64,000 bases of DNA, taken from NCBI GenBank assembly GCA_019448385.1, contig JAGTXO010000008.1:1165573-1229572 (forward strand). The letters are read 5' to 3'. The notes beneath the pieces are model-generated. The model searched no databases, was not told the origin of the DNA, and saw only the letters and a list, made by a program, of their open reading frames with translations. This stretch comes from Diacronema lutheri (lineage: Eukaryota; Haptophyta; Pavlovophyceae; Pavlovales; Pavlovaceae). A program made the translations under genes and the position numbers. Below are positions 41,973 through 53,027 of this stretch, piece after piece; position 1 is the first letter of the stretch; every line of letters begins with the position of its first letter.

Positions 41973-44650
41973 CTGGACGTCGAGCGTGTGCGCCTTGTCC
42001 GCACGTGTGCACTCACGTGCGTCTGCGGCGATCTGCCCGGCGTAGTAGTCCGCGCGCGCGGGAGCCGCGTCGGCAGTAGGAGCAGGATAACGTACTTGCG
42101 CCTGACGAGGACGGCGAGAAGTGCGGCTTTTCGCTCGGGGTCTACCATGCCGCCGAGGTTGGCGCTGGCGCGCGTGAGGCAGTCGGAGCGCGCTGGGCCC
42201 GGGTTGAAGGCCTCACCCCGGGGGACGGGAGGATTCAAGGCGCCGAGCCGCTGCGGGTGCGGCGGGAGGCCCCGGGCGGGTGTGCTAATGCGGCTCGATG
42301 GCCGCCTGCCGGGGGGGGGGGGGGGGGGGGGGGGGGGAGGGGGGGGGGGGGGGGGGGGGGGGGCGTTGGGCCGCCCGCGGAAACGGAGGTGAGCGTGTGG
42401 GAGCGGCGCGCGTCGGCGCGCGCGGCTGGCGTGCAGCACGGATAAGTCTTGTGTGGACTTCGCGGGGCGGATCCCGGTGCAGGGATTGCCGACGTAGGCC
42501 GCGAGCGCGAGCAGGGCGGGGATGAAGACGGATGATGGGGTTGGGGCCAAGGCCGCCGCACCCGCAGCTATCACGGTGGCAGCGACCGCCACGGTCAGTG
42601 CGAGGCTCGCGTGGCCGCTGCGCGGGCAGCTCGCCCGCCAGGTCCAGGAGGGCCGGCCTGCGGCCTCAGTGCCCAGCGTTGGGCATGTCAGCGTCTGCGT
42701 CTGCGGGCCCGCCACTGCGATGGCGCATTGAGCCTGGCGCACCAAAACGCAATCGGTCCGCCGATCGGGGGGGGGGGGGGGGGGGGGGGGGGGGCGAGGC
42801 GTGCGCGGGGGCTTGGGGTGGGCTCCGGGTGCCGGCGCTGTGCCAGCGGCGGGCTTGGTTGACGCCGTCTCGCCGGGGCCCTTGCGCCTTGCGGCGCGAG
42901 CGTCGCGGAGGGGCGTCGGCTGCGCTGGCTCCGCGTCGGCGGTGGCGTGGGGCAGGCTCTTGTGGAGGGCGGAGCGCTCGCGCACGAGTCGGTTGCCAAG
43001 GCGGGCTGTCTGCGTGCCGTTGGGCTGCGCTTGGGCAGGTAGGACCTGCGGCCTCGGGGGCGGGCGGGTTTTCGTGTTGGGCCAGGCGGCAACGCGCACC
43101 GGCCGTGTTCGCGGCCGGCAGGCGGACGTCCGCAGCGGGGCGGAGAATGCGGGTGAAGCGCTTGCACGGGCGCGGTTCGCACCTGGCGGCCAGGCGATCA
43201 CGAACCGTTGGGTCGCCCGGCTGTTTGGTGGAGCCGAGGGCAGCAAGGATAGCGAGCTTGGCCGCCTCATCGGTGACGAGCGGCACTGTTGCCCAGCTCT
43301 GTACCTCGAAGCCCTGGATGTGCAGGCGTCGGGGAAGTTCCCGGCAGCGTCGCCTGCGTCCGTCGAGAGGCGGACCGAAGTCGCGCCCGTGCCCCCGTTG
43401 GCGACACCGAGCTCTCGCTCGTTCACACCGGCCCGCCGACGCGGGCGCGTGGTGCGCGCGCGTTGGGTGCGTGTCTGCCTCGAGCAGCGTGCCCAGTCGC
43501 AGTGTGGGCGCGTGTCCGTCTGCCTCAAAACGCCACGTGGAGGGGAAGGCGCGGGGCGGGCTCGCCGAGGAGGTGCCGCCGCTCGCTGCCACCCGGCGCG
43601 GGCTCGGGGCAGCCGTCTTCGGGTGCCGCGCTCTTCGCGCCATGCACGAACGTTCCGCCGCGCTCGCAGCGCGCGAGCGCACACACAGAGCGCGCGGCGA
43701 CCCCGGCGGGGGCAGTGCGTCCCGGTGGCACTCGCGGGCGCGCGCCTGGCCTGGGCGCAGCTGGGCGCGTTGCCGCCCGCGCAGCGAGCCGCCCGCGCGC
43801 CTCGCCGCGCGCGCGCTTCGTCGCACGCGTGCGCCCTGCATGCACGCGCACAGCGCGCGGCGGCTCGGCGCAGTGCAAGGCAGAGCGTGCTGCAACGGTT
43901 GCAAGGGCGCGCACGCGCGGCGCGGCGCGCCCCTGTGTGGTCGCCTGCGCGCGGCGCGTGGTCCGGACGCAGCTCGGTGGCGTGATGCCGTTCGTGCAAC
44001 ACAGTGCGCGTGAGAGCCGCACGTGCACACCTGCAGTGCAACGCGGCATTGCGCGCGTTGCGTGGGCGGAGCGCGGCTGGATGTGCTTGAGGTCGCGCAG
44101 CATGCCGCGCGCCGCGCGCTGTGCGGCGCAGCGAGTCGGCCATGCCCCTGGTCCTCGTCTCCGGGGGGGGGGGGGGGGGGTGGTGGTGGCAACCAGGATC
44201 CGCCAGCGCGTGGTGGGCGCCGTCCAACTCCCAGCCAGGATGCGCCCCGTTCTTCCCCGACACTCTCCGTCCAAACCCGCCGCCCAGCCTGCCGCCGCAC
44301 CCGCCGCCAACGCCGCCGCGCACCCATCCGCCGAGCTCACCTCGCGCGCGCTCGCGCTCACGCTGCGCGACGAGGCTGCGCAGGCCGGCGCGCGGCCGTG
44401 CAGAGCAGCGCAGGCCGGCGCGCGGCCGCGCGCGCGCGCTCACGTTGCGGCCGCGCAGCGAGCTTTCGCCGCGTCGCAGCCCCTCCGAGCAGCCACGATG
44501 CACGCCCCCGGAGGACGTTGGCCGCGCTCGGAGGCCGCGCTCGGGCGCGCAAAGAGAGGCGGCGCGGGCAAACGAGTAGGCTCGGCGCGCTGGCGGGTCC
44601 TGGTTGTGGGAGAGCGGGGCATTCTCCAGGGCATCATGTAAATTCTCCCA
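41969..44650 (-). mobile_element. Possible minus-strand LINE-type retroelement remnant
   Basis: Poly-G runs at 42308-42361, 42769-42794 and 44163-44180 are poly-C on the minus strand, as in introns of sense genes here, so the transcribed strand is probably minus. Near 42200-42050 a minus-strand frame reads RGEAFNPGPARSD, then SANLGGMVDPERKAALLAVL and RRKYVILLLLPTRL. NPGP followed by an N-terminal endonuclease-like pattern is a common start of the second ORF of non-LTR retroelements, though the match is partial. Upstream frames (about 43360-42830) are basic and Pro/Ala-rich with fragments such as GFEVQSWATVPLVTDEAAKL. No reverse transcriptase is visible, so at most a 5' fragment is present. 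The very long open frame over the whole interval is not a credible single protein. Confidence 0.3.
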
Positions 44651-44699
44651 AGTATCATCCGGGCCGCCATCCGGACACTGACGTGCCCACAGTCTGCAG

Positions 44700-47600
44700 A
44701 TGGAGGACTCCGTGAAGGACGCTTTGCCCGGCGGGCGGGGCGGCTCGGACAGTTTCTCGCTGGCCCTCAGCACCATTCTGTCGCCGGGAGATACCCACCC
44801 CCACGTGGTCCCATCCACTTGCCTCATCGCCCTGCTGCGTTACGCGGATTTCGGCACGAGCAGGGTTAGGGTGGGCGACACGGGGTGCTCGCAGCATGCG
44901 CTCAAGGTGGCGCTGCGCAACCTGCGCAAAGCATGCGCGGATGCGGACCGGTTTGGGCAGGTGCTCGTGGTCGTGCTACCGCTCTGCCTCCGCGCGTCCA
45001 GCGGCCTCGTGCACTGGACGGCGGCGTACCTGCTCCTCGCGCCGCCCGCGCAGCGCGGCGCGCCGCCCGGCGCCGCGCTCGCCCTGCTCGCCGATTCGCG
45101 CACCTTGGGCAACGGCGAATCGGCGTACGCCACGGCGGCCGGCGTGCTCATCAAGAAGCTTGCGCAGCGCATCGGCAGAACAGCGCCGCCCATCGATGCC
45201 TTCAAGGCGCCCCCGCAGAGTGGGGCCGCGTGTTGCTTCGCCGCGGCAACAGTCGCGGCCGAGGTCGTGGCGAGCGCATCGACGCTCTACGGCCGCCGCG
45301 CGAGTGTCCTTGTCGACATCAAGAAGGCTTTGGACGCGCGCCTCGCGCGCCTCACGACGGCCGCGTACGAGGAGACCCGCGCGCGCACGCTCCGCGCCGC
45401 CATCGGCGCTCTGCTCGGCGACCGCGCCAGGCGCTTCGGCCCGTTCACCCGCGAGGCCGCGCGGCTCGCCGAGGCCGCGCGGCTCGCCGAGGCGTGCGAT
45501 GCCAGTGTCGGCGGATCCGCGCCCGACGGGCTGCTGCAGGCCGTCGAGGCGGCGCTGCGCGCGCCCGACGACCGCATCGCACGCACGGCCGCGCTCGACG
45601 CGCTCACGGGCGCTGCAGGCCGCGCGCTGTCGACGGCGGCCAGGCCGCGCGGCGCGGCGGCGCCAAGGCCGCCGTCGCGAGCGCCACCGCCGCGTGCGCC
45701 GCAGCGGCGCGCCGCCTCGGCGTGGGGGCCCCGACCATTCAGCAGCCTCGGCGGGGGCGAGGGCGACGGGGACGATGGCGACGCCACCACCGCTGACGAC
45801 GGGGAGGGCGCGGAGGACGGGGACGACGACCCCGCGGGCGCGGCGGCTGCGGCGGTGGCGACGGGCACGGCGGCGACGAGCGCGGTGGCGGCGGGCGCGG
45901 CGCCAACCTCGCCGGCGGCGGCGGACGGCGGTGGCTCGGCGCCGCTCGAACGCCGCTGCGTCTACACTGCGCCTGATGAGGGCGACGCGGACGCGCGCGT
46001 GTACGACGCCAAGGACCCCGAGCAGCTAAAAGCGGGCAGGGCGCGGCTACGGGCGAACAGCGGGCGCGCGCCCGCCGTGGTCGACACGCTTTTCGCGCAC
46101 GCGACGGGCACGATCGTCACGCGGCAGCGCACGGAGGGCGTGACCGGCGCGGGCATGCACCACCTCGCCGCCCCGACGCAGGGCGCGGGGTACGGTGCCG
46201 TCGTGCGGGCCGAGCTGGGCGAGCCCGGCTTCGCGGGGACGACATGGCACATGACGTCGGGCGTGGAGAACCAGCCGCGCGCGGTACGAGCGGCCGCGCG
46301 CGCGTACGCGCACGACGGCTGGGGCGGCGTGTACAATGCGCACGAGGACTTTGCCGCCTTCGAGGGCTTGCCGCGGCTCGCCGCGCCCGAATCGCTCGCG
46401 GCCATCGCCGGCGGGTCGGCGGACGCGGTGTTCTGCTGGCGGTCCGGCCGGTCCGTCATCGGCGAGGTGACGACGGTTCACTTCAATGGCGACCGCGCCG
46501 CCGCCATCGACCACGCGCGGGCGCTGCGCGTCAGGCCCGATTGGCGCTCGCAGCCCAGGATCTACGAGGCGGCGTGCGGCGCGGAGGGCACGGTGCTGCT
46601 CGTGTGGGTCGTGCCCGACCGTCACAAGAACCCGCGGCTGGACTGGGCGCCGATTCTCGTCGTGATCCACCTGCCCGCCGACCCCGACTGGCTCGCGCGC
46701 GCCACGCCGGCGATCGCGAAGGCGCGGCGCGAGGTCGAGGACGGACGCGCGCGCGCGGAGGCGCGCGGCGTGCCGCAGCACCTCGCCTACACGCTGAGCC
46801 CACGCTTCCGAGGCACCGCGCCGCGCGGAGCCGCGCGCGTGCCGCCGCGCCTCGGCGCGAGCGACGCGCGCGAGGCGCGCGCGCTCGCGGCGCTCGAGCC
46901 GGCGCTCATGTTCGCGCCGGCCTGGCGGCGCGCGGTGCGCGCGGCGAGCCGCGCCCCCGGCAGTGGCGCCGCGGCCGTCGAGCGCGCGCTCGCGCGCCTG
47001 CACAACGCGCTCGAGCCCGATGACGAGAGCGCGCCCGAGTCGACGCGCGTCGCGCCGCTCGCCGCCGCGCTCGAGCAGTCGGCGGGCTGGCCGGCGGGCA
47101 CGGCGCGCATGGCGGCAAGCGTGACCAAGGGCCCCGGCGTCGGAGATGGCGCAGGTGGCGACGAAGTGACCAAAGTGGAGGAAACGGCGAAGACGAGCGG
47201 CGACGGCTGCACCGGCACGCCTCCTCTGCGCCCGGCCGCGCGCGCGGCCGGCGCGGCGGACGACGGAGGGGCGGCGGTCGTGGCGGGCGTCGAGGGCGAG
47301 CGCGACGCACTCGCCAAGACGGGTGCCGGCGGCTGCGACGACGACGCTCGCGAGCCGCTGTCGGCCGGCAAGCCCGGCGCACTCGCCGCCGCGGCGACCG
47401 TCGGGGGTCTCGGCGAGCTCGTCGGCAGCCTATGCGCGTGGCTGGCGCGCGGCGCGGCTGGCGGCGCCATCGCGGCCATCTCCCCCGGGACGGCCGCGCG
47501 CGGAGCAAACGGCACGCCGCAGCGCGCCGAGCCGCCGGCCGCCGGCGATCCCGTCGCTCCGCACGCGCGCGTCGCCGCTGCGGCGCCCTTGGCGGGCAGC

Positions 47601-49580
47601 GCGGCGGCGCCGTCGTCGGCCGCGCGCGACGCGCAGCGCGGCGTCGCGGGATTCGACGCGGCCGCGCACGCGCACGCGCGCGACGGCAGGCGGGCGGCAC
47701 GGCGGATGCGCGAGCAGGAGGGGGCGGTGCACAGGGCCTTCCGCATGTCCCTCTGGCGCGACGCGACGTTTGTCGAGTTCGTTGAGAAGCTGCGCCCCGA
47801 CGGCGGCGCGCAGCTGCTCGCGCGCGAGCCCACGCGGCGCGCGGCGGCGGTGCTGTGCGAGCTCGCGCGCGGCCGCGACGGCGCGAGCGGCGCGGCCGGG
47901 CTGCTGCACGAGATGAGAGCCGCCGATGCGCGCGCGCGCGAGGCCGCCAAAGCGGCGGAGGCAGCGCGGCCTGCGCACGGGACGCTGCGCATCGTGGCAA
48001 CCGTGGCGCTGGGCGGTGCGGTCTTCGCCGGCATGTCAGCGCTGGTCGTTGCTTGCGCGGCGCGCACGGCGACCGGTGCGCTTTTTGGGGCCCGCCGCCC
48101 GCGGGCGGCCGCGCGCGGAGCCGACGACGCGCTCGGCACGCTGCAGCGCGCCGAGCCGCCGCCCGCCGACAAGGGCAAGCGCAGGCGCGCCAGAGCCAAC
48201 GACGACCCCGTCGACGCGGCGCGCAAGGCCGTGGGCAAGGCGGAGGGCAACTGCCGCAAGGCAGCCCGCCGGCTGCACCTCGCTGCACTGGGCGAGGAGG
48301 AGGCGCAGCAGCGCGTGCTCGACGCCGAGGCGGCGGAGCAGCTGGCGCGCTCGCGCGAGCCGGCCGGCGGCTGGGTAGGCAGCGCGCGCGCGCGCGCGCG
48401 CGCGCGCCCCGCCGCGCGCGCGCCCGTCGATTGGCGTGCGCGCAGCGCAGAACGGCGCGCCAGCTCCGTCACCTGCGCGCCGCCGCGCCCGTGCCCCTCG
48501 CGCGCAGGGGCGCCCTGCGGACCTGCGGCTGCAACAGGCGCACTTTGGCATGCGCGAAGATGCCGACGCGGAAGTGCGCCGCGCGCACGAGGCGCTGCGC
48601 CGGGCGAGACAGGGTGTGGCGTGCGCCAAGGCCAGCGTGCGGCAGATGGAGGCGGCGTTGCTCAACGCGACGCGCTGCGCCACCGCGGTGCTCGCGCCGC
48701 GTGGCGTGCCGGAGGGTGACGAGCAGGCCGCGGCGAGAGAGCAGGCGGCGCTGGACCGGGAGGCGCCGCCGGCCGCGCAACGCGCGGCGCCGACGGCGCG
48801 CTCGCCCTCGGAGCCGCCGTCCGAGTGGGGCCCGCCAGCGGTCGGCCGGCGCCCGACGCCGCGTGCACTGTCGCACGCCGCGGGTCGCGGGGACGACAAC
48901 CCGTTTGCGCCGCTCGCAACCGTCAGCGGCGATTGGTCGCCCACGCCGAGCTCGCGCTCGCCGTCCTCGCCGCCGCGGCAGCCGCCGTCCGACCGCCGCA
49001 GCGCGCAGCGTCGCAGCGCGCGCGCGCGGCCGCCGAGGCCGACCGTTTCGCCCGAGGACGCGCTCGCAGCCGAGCGCCAGGCGCGCGCGCTGTCGGAGCA
49101 GGCGGAGCAGAGGCGCGCCAAAAAGGCCGCCGCCAAGGCCGCGCGCCGCGCCGCGCGCGCCGCCGACAAGCGGACGGCGCGCGTCGTCCACGCGTGCGTA
49201 AGCGCCGCCTTGCGGCGCGTCTGCACGAGCGTCGCCACGGGCACGCCGCTCGCCGTGCTCCGCGAGCGCGCCGAGGGGCCGCGCGCGCCGAAGCCCGCGC
49301 CCGCGCCGCCACGCCGCGCAGCGGACGGCGGCCGCGCGCTCCGCCACGCGCGCCGTGCGGCCGCCGCGGCGGCGGAGCGCGAGGCGGCGGTGGCGGCCGA
49401 CGCCGACGAGCGGTTCGAGCGGCAGCCCTCCGCCGCCCGGTTCGACGGCGGCGATGGCGGCGGAGGCGGCCACGTCGAGGCGAGCGCGCGACCGCGCGCC
49501 GGCGAGGCCGGCGAGGCTGGCGCGCACGGCGCGCCTGGCGCAGCGGGGCCCCCGGCGGCGTCGCTCGCGTCGCGCAGCCC
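44700..49580 (+). CDS. Large protein with N-terminal Ulp1-like (C48) protease signature
   Basis: Starts at ATG 44700; exon 1 runs to about 48374 (1,225 codons). A GT donor at 48375 joins in phase to an AG at 48507 or 48537, giving a coiled-coil segment (DADAEVRRAHEALRRARQG). The 3' end is uncertain. Residues 1-200 resemble Ulp1-type cysteine proteases: His105 in VHWTAAYLLLAP, Asp132 in LLADS, Gln173 and Cys178 in PPQSGAACCFAA. The Asp-Cys gap is 46 residues and Gln-Cys is 5. A second globular region (about residues 420-700) includes GEVTTVHFNGDRAAAIDHAR and TVLLVWVVPDRHKNP; I do not recognise it, though a PD-(D/E)XK-like fold is imaginable. A hydrophobic helix (VATVALGGAVFAGMSALVVA) lies near residue 1105. 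The gene directly precedes the giant Fanzor-bearing gene on the same strand, and the two could be one transcript. Confidence 0.6.
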
Positions 49581-49865
49581 GTGTGATGCGCGCCGCACGG
49601 CACGCCTCCCGCACGCACGCGCCGCAGCCACCTGCGCACGCAACGGCGGCTGGGGTGGCAACGTCGGCGGCGACGTGTGCGGCGGTTGTTTCGGCGGCGG
49701 CGGCGTCCGTCGCGACGCCTGCGGCGGCGGCGACGCCACCTGCGGCTGCGGCGATGGCGGCGTCGGTGCTGGCGCTGGCGAGGCCCCTGCACACGGTGCG
49801 CCGGCGCGCGCGACGGCGTCGCGCTTGCTGCGCTTGCTCGGCGCGCCACGCGCCGTGTCGGTGCG

Positions 49866-52800
49866 ATGGCGCACGCCGCGGCCGTGTTGGCGCGCGGCGT
49901 GGCCGCAGCCGTCGCTGGCGTGCGCGCCGCCGCGCGCGCCGTGCGGCGCGCGCGCCGCCGAGCGCCTCGCGCGCGCCGCACGGCTGCGCGGCGGGCTCGC
50001 GGCCCGCCGATGCGCGACGTCGACGGCGCCCTGCGGCCCTCGCCGTCCTGGTTGCGCACACGCCTCGTCTGCGGCCGGCGCCTCGCGCCTCTGCGCCGCG
50101 CGGGCGCGCGCCCGCCGCCCGCACACGCCGCGCCGAGTTCCCGCGCGCGCGCTGCGCAACCCGACAGCGACGCGCCGGCGTGCGCGCCGCGGCGCTCGGC
50201 GCCTGTCGGTGCGCCGCCGCGCGCGCGTGGCCTGCGCGCGGCGCGCGCACGGCGCTTCCTCGACGTCGCCGGCCGCGCGGCGCGGAGCGCGCGCCTCGGC
50301 GCGCGCATCACGCGCCAGCGCACGCCGGGTTCGCCATCGGAGCCCTGCACGGCCGAGAGCGGCGACGGCGCGGGCGCCGGCGGCGTCGGCGCGGCGGCGC
50401 CTGGCGCGGCGACGATGCGCGCCACCGGCGCGCGCGCAGCGCGCGCTGCGGCGGCGGCGGTCGGTGGCGCCTCGCGTCTCGCGCGCCGCGCGATGGCAAG
50501 CGCCGCCGCCGCTGCCACCTCCATCGCCGGCGCTGCCGCCTCCACCGTCGCCGCCGCCGCCGTTGCCATCGGCGCGGCCGTCACGTCACCGGCGTTCGCC
50601 GCGGCGCGCGGCATGGCGGCCGCATGCGTCGCTGCCTGCGCCCGCCCCACCGCCGCGCAGGCGGCCGCGTCGCGCGCGCTCGGCGCGCTCTTCGTGCTCG
50701 TCGACGCGGCCGACGCGGCGGGCGACAGCGACGCCGCGCTCGGCGCGCTCGCGGCCGCGGTCGACGCGACGGAGCTGCGCCCGCCGCCGGCCTTTTGGCG
50801 CGCGGGCCGCGCCGCGGCGTACGCACCGCGTCCGCCGCCCCTCGACTCGGCGCGGCCGCGCTACAACCGGCGCGCGCGCGCACCTAGCCCTCCCGTCGCG
50901 GCCGCGCGGCGCAATCTCGCGCGCGCGGTGCGCGAGCTCACGCGCGCCGCGCGCGCTGAGCGCGAGCGCGCGCCGGCGCCGCGCGGCGCGCGCGGCGGCG
51001 TGCTCCACGCGCTGCGCGCGTCGCTCCCCGTGCACGCGCGTGCCGCGCTCGGCACGGACGCGGAGCTGCGCGCGGACATCGCCGCGTTCGCGCGCGCGCG
51101 CCGCGAGCTGCACAGCCTCACCGACGCCGAGGTGGCGGCGCTCGCGCGCCCGGACGGGCCGCCGCTGCCCGTGCGGCTCGCGTGCACGGCGGTCGCGCGC
51201 GCGCGCGGCGTGACCGTGCTGCTCGACATCGTGCCGCGCGGCGGCGGCGCGCCCGAGCGGCTCGTGTGCCGCGCCCGTCGCCGCGGCGCCGCCACGCGCA
51301 CGCCACGGCCGACAGCCGCCGTTATCGCGCGCGCGCCTTGCATAGCGGCGCGCGTTGGCCACACTGAGCCGGCGCGCGCGTGCGCGGGCGGATCGATCGG
51401 GGTCGCGCGCCTCCGTTCAGCGCGCCGCCGCTCTTGGCGTGGGGCGCGGCTCGACGTGCACACCCGCGAGCGGCTGGCCACACCGGTGCCAGGCCACGTC
51501 GTGGCCTGCGCCGCCGCCTCGGCCATCGGCGCGTGCGTCGCTCGCGCGCGGCTTGGGCTTGCACGGCTGGCGCGCGCGTGGCCCTGCGCCTCCGCTCCAC
51601 TGGCCGCTGCTGCTGTCGCCTTCGCGCCTGCCGCCGACGGTGTTTTCTGCGCCCCGCTGGGCGCTCCTGCATCCGCCTTCGCGCCTGCCGTCGACGGTGT
51701 TTTCCCCGCCGCACTAGCCGCTGCTGCATCCGCCTTCGCGCCTGCCGCCGATTTTCCCGCCCCACTAGTTGCTCCTGCATTCGCCTCCGCGCCTGCCACC
51801 GACGGCGTTTTCCCCGCCCCACTAGCCGCTGCCGCTGCCGCGTCCGCGCCTGCCGCCGCGGGCGCGTCTTCCGCCCCACCAGCCATCGCCGCCGCGCCCG
51901 CCGCCAACGCGCGCACCGCCAACGTGCCCGTTGCCAACGAGGCTACCGCCACCGAACCAGCCGCCCTTGAGCTTCCCCTCCAACCCGCCAACTCGGCGCT
52001 GCTTGCGTGGGCGGGCGACGCGGCTGCGCGCCGGCTGGCCGCCGCCGCCGCGAGCGCCGGCCTCCCGCAGGCAGAGGTGGAGCGCATCGCCAGCGGCGAC
52101 ATGCTCGCCTCAACCGTCGACGCGTGCTGCGAGGTCGTGCTGCGCGTGCACGGGCAGGCCGGCGGCGGGCATGTCTGCCACGTGCCGCTCGCCGCGCAAC
52201 CCGCGGTGTTTCAGGACGACGCCGAGCGCGCCGCGCTGCTGCACCGCCTGCGCAGCGAGGCGACAACGCAGGCTGTCATCGGCGTGTGGAGCCCGTCGGA
52301 CGAGCGCGGCGGCGCGGGCGGTGACGACGGCGCGCAGCTCGCCTCCGGCCATTTCACCGCGTTGCGCCTTGTGCGCGTCGCGCGCGCGGGCGAGCATCGC
52401 TACGACGCGGTGCTCGTCGACACGCTCGCGTCGCCCTGCAGGCAGGCGCTCATGCTCGCCAAGGCGATAACTGCCACGCTGCACGCGGCGGGTCTCGACA
52501 TTTCGCGCGTGCGCCGCGCGCTGCTGCTCAACGAGGCGGCGCAGCGTGGCGCGACGTGCGGCCTCGCGATAGTGGGCGCGCTCAACGACGCGCTCGCCGC
52601 GGCGGGCTGCTCGTCCGCGCCGCGCACGTTCAGCGTGGCGGACATGTACGCTGTCGGCGAGCGCCTCCGCGTCGCGCTGACCGGCGCGGCCAGCGATCGT
52701 GCGCCGGGCGGTGTCTGCGCGGTCACGAGCGCGGTGCGCGGCGGGGGCAGCCCCGATGGCGCCGAAACGCCGCCGCAGACGCGCGGCGCCAAGGCCGCCG

Positions 52801-52954
52801 CTGGCGTCACCGCCGCCGCCACCGCCGCCGCCACGCCGCCGCCGCCCGCGCTGGGCGCCGCCGCCGCCGCCACCGCCGCCGCCGCCGCTGCTGCCGCCGC
52901 CGTGGCCGCGCCGCCACCGCCGCCACCGCCGCCGCCGGCCGGCGACGCGGGCGA

Positions 52955-53027
<73 letters not shown>

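Noticed and set aside
41969-44827. A 952-residue open frame on the minus strand taken as one protein
   Set aside because: It crosses poly-G runs that look like introns and most of it has no protein character. Only short pieces were kept as a possible retroelement remnant.
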